A DNA stretch of 35,768 nt from contig JACRFJ010000014.1 of the NCBI GenBank assembly GCA_016217935.1, forward strand, positions 1 through 35,768. The letters are read 5' to 3'. This DNA comes from Candidatus Kaiserbacteria bacterium. Lineage in GTDB: Bacteria > Patescibacteriota > Minisyncoccia > Phycocordibacterales > UBA2100. Of this stretch, positions 27,540 through 35,768 are shown in pieces. The translations under genes were made by a program, and so were the position numbers. The first letter of the stretch is position 1. The number at the start of each line of letters is the position of its first letter. Below the pieces are notes generated by a model. The model was not told the origin of the DNA. It saw only the letters and a program-made list of their open reading frames with translations, and ran no database searches.

Positions 27540-29978
27540 CTAATCGTCCGAGAGGATCTCGACGATTCCGGCTCGGCCATCAACACGCACGCGCATTCCT
27601 GTCTTGAGGTGTTTGATCGCGTCGCCGAGGTTCACGACTCCGGCGATGCCTTGTTCGCGCGCGCATATCGCGGTGTGCGCCAAGATGCCGCCTACCTTGG
27701 TTACGATGCCGCCGGTCTTGCCGACTGCCTCGATGACCGGCGACCAGGCGGGGTCGGTTTTCTTGGTGACGAGAATCGAACCCTCCTGGATCTGTGCGAT
27801 CACTGCGGCATCGCTGAGATCAACGACTACGATGCAGATACCCTCTGTGCTGTAGCTGGTCACGCCGATGCCTCGCAACGCACGATCTCCGTTTGCGGGC
27901 GGAACACCGATTGCGCGAAGATCGTCCGTGTACAGGATCTGCGGGACGTAGATTTCCGCATTCTGTGCATGCTCGCTTCGAGCAAGGACCGCGACGTCGT
28001 GCATCCGAGCCGCTTCAGCGGGGAGCTGGAATACCTCGATCGGGTCAAGATGGAAGATGAGACCATCCTCCCACCCGAGCATGCGTCCGATCTCGATGGC
28101 GTGCCCGCGAGCCACCTCGTAGCCCTTGAGGTAGTGGAATTTCACTACCTCGCGGAGCATGAGGTACTCTCGCGCGTATAGCACGTCGCTCCACACGGAG
28201 CTCCACGTCTCCCCGAACACGCTCTCGAGACGTGAGTATGCCTCCAGCGCGCGGCGGAAGTTTGCTTTAGTCTCGGGCTCACGAGCGTTTGCGACAAGCG
28301 CCTCGATGAGATCGGAGCGGTTGCGGTATCGAGGCAACGAGATCTCGAGCTCATGCTCGGCGAGGTGACCGAATTCCGCGATGACTGCCTCCACCGACAG
28401 GTCGCCGCGACGTGCGGCGAGCAGCATGTTGCTGAACCGGAGGTTTGGACTTTCCGGATCCCTTACGCCCATGAGGTCGCTCAGGTACGCATCTGCTTCC
28501 TCCTTCCCGAATTTCTCGAGCAGTGCTTTGTGCGCGCGAGCGAACGCAAAGAAGCCGAGCCGTGCGATTTGTACGAACATCGGACACGCGATGGTCCGAA
28601 GCTCGTCGCACATTCTGCGATAGAGCCCGACGTGGGCGTCGACAGAATCCGGCTTTTCGTTCAAGTGCGCATCGATCACGCGTTGCCACTGAGGTACGAA
28701 GTTCAGACGACACTCCGATGCCCGGGTCGCTTCAAGTGCTCTGATGCGTTTGAAGAACGTCGCGTACGCGCGACCATACCGTCTCGCATGCTTCGGGTCG
28801 AAGATTCGAGTGAGAAACTCTTCCGACGGGTTCTGCTCGTAGAGGCCGACTTCCGGATAGTTTGCGAACGTAGCATCTGTCTTGATCTTGCAGAGATAGC
28901 TCTCCACGATCCGGCAGTAATCCTGAAGGGGAATGCCAGCGATTCGGTACGTGAACGCGTCGTGGACAATGCTTGCGCGTGGTTTTCCCGCCACGAGCAA
29001 CTGGAAACCGGCGTTCAACTCATCGCCGATCTCGTACCCCATCGAATTACGACCGGTCTTGATCGCGCCTTCGCCATGAGCGAACAGGTAGCAGAAAAGC
29101 CCATGTGTCATCCGCGTCGGCGTATCACCGAGTATTTCGACGATGTTTTGATCCGAGAGCACGTCCTCGCCGAACTTGGCGCCGAGCGCATTGAGACGCA
29201 CCGTTTCTGCGCGAAGTGCCGCATTGAGATTGCCGACGCGCAGAGCGATATCGTCGAGCGCTGCATCGATCCCCGTGATGGGTCGCGCTTGGTTGATGTA
29301 GAGGTCATGGGTCTTAGTCTCAAACGCCCACTCGATGTCCTCTTCGCCTCCAAACGCCTCCCGTATCTTGAGAGCAGCGAGATAGAGTTCTTGCCTCTCT
29401 CGGTCGGTGAGTTGGAATCCGTCGACGATGTGCGACCGCTTTGTTTCTCCAGTTGCGGGATCGATATAGTAGCGGGTGGACTCCACGTGTGAGTTCACCA
29501 GCTTCTCCGCGTTGCCGCGGACAGCCTCGATGACCATGAGACCTTCGGAGCCGACGGGATCACGCGTGAAGAGCACGCCTGCGCACTTCGCGTCGACCAT
29601 TTCCTGGACGATAAGATCGAGGCTACCGGGGTCGACTCCGCGAGCGGCGCCGTATGCGGCGACGTTCGTGCTAGTAATCGCCTCAGCGCACTCGATGATC
29701 GCCGATTCGAGATTTGCAGTCTTTACGTCGAGTAGGGTTTTGAACTGCCCCGCCCACGAGTGGGCCGCGGAGTCTTCGCCTTTCGCAGAAGAGCGAACGG
29801 CGTAGAGAAGATCGCTGCGCAGGTGTGCGAGATTGTCACGAACGTGGGGCGGAAGACCCCTTGCTTCGAGAATCAGGCGGACGTCTTCCGCGGCGATCAC
29901 GATGAACGGCTTTACGCGCACGAATGCGCTGAGTGCCTGAAGACGTCCTGCTTTGCCGTTGGAACGTTGGGTAGCCAC
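27540..29978 (-). CDS. Rifampin phosphotransferase/PEP synthase-like dikinase
   Basis: N-terminal ATP-binding region (LLYAVRSSAKGEDSAAHSWAGQFKTLLDV...GVLFTRDP...DIEWAFETKTHDLYINQARPI); C-terminal His domain (GGILAHTAICAREQGIAGVVNLGDA); no C-terminal TIM barrel. Confidence 0.82.
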   Translation of the reverse strand: MATQRSNGKAGRLQALSAFVRVKPFIVIAAEDVRLILEARGLPPHVRDNLAHLRSDLLYAVRSSAKGEDSAAHSWAGQFKTLLDVKTANLESAIIECAEAITSTNVAAYGAARGVDPGSLDLIVQEMVDAKCAGVLFTRDPVGSEGLMVIEAVRGNAEKLVNSHVESTRYYIDPATGETKRSHIVDGFQLTDRERQELYLAALKIREAFGGEEDIEWAFETKTHDLYINQARPITGIDAALDDIALRVGNLNAALRAETVRLNALGAKFGEDVLSDQNIVEILGDTPTRMTHGLFCYLFAHGEGAIKTGRNSMGYEIGDELNAGFQLLVAGKPRASIVHDAFTYRIAGIPLQDYCRIVESYLCKIKTDATFANYPEVGLYEQNPSEEFLTRIFDPKHARRYGRAYATFFKRIRALEATRASECRLNFVPQWQRVIDAHLNEKPDSVDAHVGLYRRMCDELRTIACPMFVQIARLGFFAFARAHKALLEKFGKEEADAYLSDLMGVRDPESPNLRFSNMLLAARRGDLSVEAVIAEFGHLAEHELEISLPRYRNRSDLIEALVANAREPETKANFRRALEAYSRLESVFGETWSSVWSDVLYAREYLMLREVVKFHYLKGYEVARGHAIEIGRMLGWEDGLIFHLDPIEVFQLPAEAARMHDVAVLARSEHAQNAEIYVPQILYTDDLRAIGVPPANGDRALRGIGVTSYSTEGICIVVVDLSDAAVIAQIQEGSILVTKKTDPAWSPVIEAVGKTGGIVTKVGGILAHTAICAREQGIAGVVNLGDAIKHLKTGMRVRVDGRAGIVEILSDD

Positions 29979-30052
29979 GGGTCACCTCCTGCGGTGTGTT
30001 GATGAATTTTCAGAGAGCAGAAAGATCTCGGTTTTTTGCTGGTAGGAGCCAA

Positions 30053-30262
30053 CAAAAAACCGCCCGTATTCCACAAGCATATGCTCATGAGATAAGGGCG
30101 ATTTTCAGTCGCGGTACCACCTTAGTTGTTTCTCACCGACTCCGCAAGAGCGACATCGGTTTTCCTGATTACGGAGGAGTTCCGGATCACGACTTGCGCC
30201 GCGATCTCCTCACCGGCCCCAACCCCGCGTTGATGCGGGAACCGGTTCAATGGATTTACCTA
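30053..30262 (-). promoter_or_regulatory. T-box-like leader with terminator upstream of the dikinase gene
   Basis: Minus strand aaggtggtaccgcg (30110-30123), then cgccctt...acgggcg-gttttttg terminator; promoter TTGACA-16-TAGTAT at 30269-30296. Confidence 0.8.
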
Positions 30263-30323
30263 TTTTTGATACTACATGTTGTTTCTCATCTGTCAATATC
30301 GGAGTTTTTAGGCCTCTGGCATA

Positions 30324-31514
30324 GTGGGCGCGGTGGCTTTGGCACGAGGCCTAAAGCTGAGAATCCAACGAACGGGTGCGGCTATGCCGACGTCAGATCT
30401 TGATCTGCTTGCTTTGGGCAAACGACTCCACATGGTGGACGACATCCTCGTGCAGATGCTCGCGGCGAGACATAAGCTCGCAGGGGAGGTTTCGCGATAC
30501 AAGCGCAAAAACGGGCTCCCTATCTATCGTCCCGATATCGAACGGAAGCGGATCGAAGAGGCATGCGCCTACGGCGCAAGGCTCGGTCTCACTCCCGAGT
30601 ACGTCAGCTCTATCATGTACGGCGTGATTCGCGAGGCATGCATGGATCAGGTGATCGACCGTGAGCGAAACGACGGTCCGATCCAGCCGCTGACCTACGA
30701 GCAGCAGAAAGCGAATCTGCTCGAGCTCACGTCGTCGATCGCGGGTACCTACGACGCGACCTACGCGATGCCGTATGCGACCCGCGTGCTTCATGATTAC
30801 GAGGACCAGCGTCTTGAGAATCTCATCCTCGAAATGCCACGTGGGCGGCGTGGGCGGTTTCTCGATCTGGGCTGCGGCACAGGGAAAATCGCATTTCGCG
30901 CCGCGTACATGTTCAAGAAGGTCGTCGGTTACGACCTGAGTGCGCCGATGCTTGCGGTGGCGCGCCAGAAACACGCATCGCGCCATGCGAATACCGATGT
31001 GAGCTTCGTAGAAACAGATCTGGACAATGGAATTCCAGAACCCGACGAGAGCGTGTCGTTTGTCGCAATGACGCTCGGCACCGGAAGCGATATCCGCGAG
31101 ATCGAGAATCTGGTCGAGGAGATACAGCGAGTTCTCGAACCCGAGGGGCGTTTCCTGGTATCGTTCTACAATGCGGGTGCACTGCTCTATGAGTGGCAGT
31201 ACGTGCCCTGGCAGTTGCCGCTCGCAGCCTGGATGAACATCGACGAGCACACCTTGGAGGTTCCGCACGCTGGCAAGACCTACCAGGTGTTTGCCCGCCC
31301 CCGTACGATCGACGAGGTGAAGGAGCTGTTCAGCTGGGCGTTGGCGGGTTCACTGGACGTTACGACATACCCCACAATTTTGCCCGTGATTCCAAACGAA
31401 GCATTTGTGGGGCAGCCAAGCGATCAGCTCGCACGGACGCTCGGTGATCTCGAAAAGCAACTCGCGCACGGACATCACGGCGCGTACGCGATCGTCGGTG
31501 GCCACAAGTATTGA
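30324..31514 (+). CDS. Chorismate mutase (AroQ type) - SAM-dependent methyltransferase fusion
   Basis: LDLLALGKRLHMVDDILVQMLAARHKLAGEVSRYKRKNGLPIYRPDIERKRIEEA, then GRFLDLGCGTGKIAFRAAYMFKKVVGYDLSAPML; start may be ATG 30384. Confidence 0.8.
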   Translation: MGAVALARGLKLRIQRTGAAMPTSDLDLLALGKRLHMVDDILVQMLAARHKLAGEVSRYKRKNGLPIYRPDIERKRIEEACAYGARLGLTPEYVSSIMYGVIREACMDQVIDRERNDGPIQPLTYEQQKANLLELTSSIAGTYDATYAMPYATRVLHDYEDQRLENLILEMPRGRRGRFLDLGCGTGKIAFRAAYMFKKVVGYDLSAPMLAVARQKHASRHANTDVSFVETDLDNGIPEPDESVSFVAMTLGTGSDIREIENLVEEIQRVLEPEGRFLVSFYNAGALLYEWQYVPWQLPLAAWMNIDEHTLEVPHAGKTYQVFARPRTIDEVKELFSWALAGSLDVTTYPTILPVIPNEAFVGQPSDQLARTLGDLEKQLAHGHHGAYAIVGGHKY

Positions 31515-31569
31515 ATGGTCACAGCGAAGATGAATCGATGGTCGGCAACCTCTCAGTTGCCGACCGCTT

Positions 31570-32009
31570 TTATTTAAAATTTCGTGTTGGAGATTCATCT
31601 CCGCAGGTTTTTTCAAAAAGTAGGGGCGCGTCCGCGGACGCGCCCCTTGTTGCCGATACGATCATGCCCATGAGAGCGATCGTCGCTCTCTCTGCTGCGC
31701 GCACACATCGTTGCAAACGTGTCGGGGGAAGTGGGCTCAGCGCCACACCCCATCCGTCGTAGTCAGGACGCATTCGATTCCACGCTCTCCGCACGAGCGA
31801 TTCTTCGTCGATCTTGAGCCGCGTGATTGCGTAGATGAACGCGCACTGAAACGCTTGAAGCTGTTCTGCGTTCATACGGAGCAGAAAAGGCCGACGGATG
31901 CATAGTGCGGAAATCAACAGGACTCGCTTTCTCGATGCATCCTCCTTCGGAAGCGAATCCAATTGGATCGTCAGAGAGTGAGCGAGAGTCGAGAGCTTCG
32001 CGTTCACCA
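31570..32009 (-). CDS. Hypothetical protein, second gene of the T-box 2 operon
   Basis: Start placed at MVNAKLSTLAHSL just downstream of the preceding gene. Confidence 0.5.
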
Positions 32010-32020
32010 TGAAAGCCTCA

Positions 32021-32311
32021 TCATCCGAATGCTGTCGCCGAGTTCCAGGTCGCACCGTCAATGCCGATCGCTTTGCAGACGACGTCGATGCGGCCTTCCG
32101 CAGCTGCGAAGAGCCTCTCGCCGATACGCTGTACGATTGCAGGCATCTCGCCGACCGGGTCAAAGTCGCAGGTCGTGATTTGGACCGAGACGGATGCCCG
32201 GTCCTTTTCGTCAACGGCGATCGGATGCTTCTTCACGTCGTTAATCGCCGCTTCGATGAGCGAAGCAACTTGCAACTGAAGTCCCCTTGGAATCCACGCC
32301 GAGATATGCAT
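32021..32311 (-). CDS. Hypothetical protein (96 aa), first gene of the T-box 2 operon
   Basis: aaggaggaagacgag-ATG; MHISAWIPRGLQLQVASLIEAAINDVKKH... Confidence 0.6.
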   Translation of the reverse strand: MHISAWIPRGLQLQVASLIEAAINDVKKHPIAVDEKDRASVSVQITTCDFDPVGEMPAIVQRIGERLFAAAEGRIDVVCKAIGIDGATWNSATAFG

Positions 32312-32362
32312 CTCGTCTTCCTCCTTGTTGTAACAAAGATCGTTTGGGTCTTGCTCAAACGC

Positions 32363-32564
32363 AAAACCCGCCCTCGCAGCACAAAAATATTGTGCCGTAA
32401 GGGCGGGTTTCAAATTCCGCGGTGCCACCTTCTTTAGTCTCATCTCGTCCAATTGGACGGATTATCACTGTTACGGGCGAATCCCGGATCGCGACTTGTG
32501 CCGTGATCAGCCTCCCTGGCCCGAACCCGTGCCAATGCACGGAACCAGATCGCAGGCTTTTACT
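32363..32564 (-). promoter_or_regulatory. T-box-like leader with terminator upstream of an ORFan operon
   Basis: Minus strand aaggtggcaccgcgg (32418-32431), terminator cccgccctt...gagggcggg-tttt; promoter TTGACG-16-TACAGT at 32571-32598. Confidence 0.8.
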
Positions 32565-32641
32565 GCGATCACTGTACTCCCGAAAAAAGACACGTCAAAT
32601 CTACCTGTTGACAACGGAGCGCGACAGTATATTCTCAAAAT

Positions 32642-32716
32642 ATGTCAGGCAAGCAGAATGTGAATCTCGTCTTCGGCCTCCTTACCACTTCTGGTGGAGG
32701 TTCTGCTTGTGTCTAG
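32642..32716 (+). CDS. Candidate 24-aa micropeptide
   Basis: MSGKQNVNLVFGLLTTSGGGSACV*; promoter TTGACA-16-TATTCT (32608-32635) just upstream; terminator 32741-32776. Confidence 0.35.
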   Translation: MSGKQNVNLVFGLLTTSGGGSACV

Positions 32717-32740
32717 ATAACAAAAAAATAACCAGACACA

Positions 32741-32776
32741 CGAAGGCCCTTCACCCAAGAAGGGCCTTCGTTCTTT
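32741..32776 (+). terminator. Rho-independent terminator
   Basis: cgaaggccct-tcacccaaga-agggccttcg-ttcttt. Confidence 0.75.
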
Positions 32777-32840
32777 ATGTACCCCAGAGTTTCGTGAATA
32801 TCCGAATCACGGATGAAGGGACAGCAAATATGGAGGCGAT

Positions 32841-33170
32841 GTGATGGGGAAGCATGCGGCGAAACAGAAGGTCAATGGCACTGGCGTCGCGATTCCGCGT
32901 GGATTACCACGCACGATCTGTTCTATTCTCAATGAGCTCGAGAATGTCCAGCATGTGGTGGTGTGCGGAGCTACGCGTAATTACCAGGGTCGGGCAGCTG
33001 CGAACTTTGCGTGGAGACCCGAACCAAAAGGAGCTCTCGCGCTCTGCACCATTCGCGCCAAGGATCCAGACAATGGCGAGCGAGAGATCCGTGTGCGGGC
33101 GCGCAAGCTCGGCGCTGTTGTACGCATCCTCAAGAAGCGACTCTTCGCAGAGGGTGTTCATATCTCCTGA
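32841..33170 (+). CDS. Hypothetical basic protein
   Basis: 109-aa ORF with overlapping frames nearby; no recognised family. Confidence 0.5.
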   Translation: MMGKHAAKQKVNGTGVAIPRGLPRTICSILNELENVQHVVVCGATRNYQGRAAANFAWRPEPKGALALCTIRAKDPDNGEREIRVRARKLGAVVRILKKRLFAEGVHIS

Positions 33171-33407
33171 GTCGACTACTTCGCCGCCAAGAATTACATT
33201 CTCGGCGGCGAGTCTTTTCCTCTCAAGCTACAATGTATGTACATATGTACAAATGTTGTCACGGCCGATCTTGATTGACAGCTGAGGAAGTATGAATACA
33301 CTCGGAGGGACTTGTGATTCAGGATCGGCATTCAAAAAATTGAAAGTCGATCCTGGGTCGCGGTGACCTAGTCGAGATCATTCTCGGAAACGCCATGGAG
33401 GACACAG

Positions 33408-33575
33408 ATGGCGAAGAAGACGATCAAGGTTCTTCCCCGTACCAGGTCACGGCATCGGAAGCCAAAGCTTAAGCGGGCGTCGCGTGTCTCTGAACAGCAG
33501 GAGCGGCGGGTTGGCTATCGTCATCAGCGCAACTCGCTCGACAGCTCTGGATTCACACGGTGGGCGCGGACCTGA
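33408..33575 (+). CDS. Small basic protein (55 aa)
   Basis: catggaggacacag-ATG; MAKKTIKVLPRTRSRHRKPKLKRASRVSEQQERRVGYRHQRNSLDSSGFTRWART*; terminator-like hairpin at 33604. Confidence 0.55.
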   Translation: MAKKTIKVLPRTRSRHRKPKLKRASRVSEQQERRVGYRHQRNSLDSSGFTRWART

Positions 33576-33603
33576 TCGGATCATCGGTGAGACGTGCCAA
33601 CGA

Positions 33604-33629
33604 GCCGGCGGGGATTTATCCCCGCCGGC
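33604..33629 (+). terminator. Strong hairpin after the 55-aa ORF
   Basis: gccggcgggga-ttta-tccccgccggc; weak U tract. Confidence 0.5.
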
Positions 33630-33793
33630 GCAATCTTTCGTGTTACCCTGTGAGTAGGATGATTGCGCGGGGTTCTGCTGAGAAAAGGCGCCAATGCCCA
33701 CTCCTGCAGCGGACTCGACAGAAGAGGGTAACCAATCCCAAACTAGTCGAGAGTGGCATATCCAGCCGCGTGATCGTACATCCACGTGGACTT

Positions 33794-33816
33794 GGCGCGC
33801 TCGTGGCGCGCCTTTT
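33794..33816 (+). terminator. Terminator just upstream of the 16S promoter
   Basis: ggcgcgc-tcgt-ggcgcgcc-tttt. Confidence 0.65.
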
Positions 33817-33818
33817 AC

Positions 33819-33846
33819 TTGACTCTCACTTACTTTCACCTATACT
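33819..33846 (+). promoter_or_regulatory. Sigma70-type promoter for the 16S rRNA unit
   Basis: TTGACT - 16 nt - TATACT. Confidence 0.75.
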
Positions 33847-34254
33847 GGTCCGACCATCGCTCCTGATGGTTTTTGCCTGATGTGCGCTAGCACTTGGGCC
33901 TTGGACCGGATCTGCCGGAAGGTAGCTCTTGGAGAGGTGGTTTGAACTTTGACATACAGAATACGCATTCGAATTCCGTAGCGGAGTTCGAATGTAACAA
34001 CCAATGCAAACATTGGTAAGTTTCGAATCAAAAGATTCGAAAGCAACACACACAAGTCGAGGACCTGAAAAGGTCCGAGATCCTGAGCACGCAGTTGCGT
34101 GCGAAGGGCAAGAAAAAATCGGCACGAAGTTCTAGGAGGATTTTGTGTCGTACAGTAAAGGAACTAGAATGTTCCACATTCTTTTGTTCCGTCCATCCTA
34201 AGAGAAAGAGTAAACCTCTTTATCGGTAATCTCGCCGCAAGGCGGATTATTTAT

Positions 34255-35768
<1,514 letters not shown>

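Noticed and set aside
28353-29492. 379-aa plus-strand ORF opposite the dikinase gene
   Set aside because: Antisense to a domain-supported 812-aa CDS; no recognisable motif
27540-29978. Straightforward annotation as PEP synthase (ppsA)
   Set aside because: The C-terminus ends in the swivelling His domain without a following PEP-binding TIM barrel; RPH-like order fits better
30393-31268. 291-aa minus-strand ORF opposite the chorismate mutase-methyltransferase gene
   Set aside because: Antisense frame shadow of a well-supported CDS

Overview
The window reads as a Patescibacteria/CPR-like chromosome segment (lineage is inferred). It has three parts. (1) About 0.2-21.6 kb is a housekeeping block: rplJ, rplL, folK, folP, an MscS-like membrane protein, a MazG-like protein, a nucleotidyltransferase, the 23S and 5S rRNA genes, a RodA/FtsW-like SEDS protein, sugar transferases and an epimerase, folD, secD and secF. 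(2) About 21.8-33.6 kb is an accessory segment rich in aromatic-amino-acid functions: a TyrA-like dehydrogenase, TrpRS, an IDO/TDO/PrnB-like enzyme, a LMW-PTP-like protein, a rifampin-phosphotransferase-like dikinase and a chorismate mutase-methyltransferase fusion. It also has small ORFans and two T-box-like leaders with terminators. (3) A 16S rRNA gene starts near 34.26 kb and runs off the end. The rRNA genes are unusually interrupted. By alignment to remembered E. coli rRNA, the 23S carries group I introns at about L1923, L1951, L2262 and L2593, and the 16S carries one at about S793. Two of the 23S introns encode LAGLIDADG proteins and two have micro-ORFs in the same peripheral stem-loop. 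A GIY-YIG gene sits inside a 23S helix. One 5S-like gene appears to be nested inside another. The 16S and 23S are not linked in the usual order and each has its own TTGACT/TATACT promoter. All homology calls come from motif recognition in the supplied translations; no searches were run.
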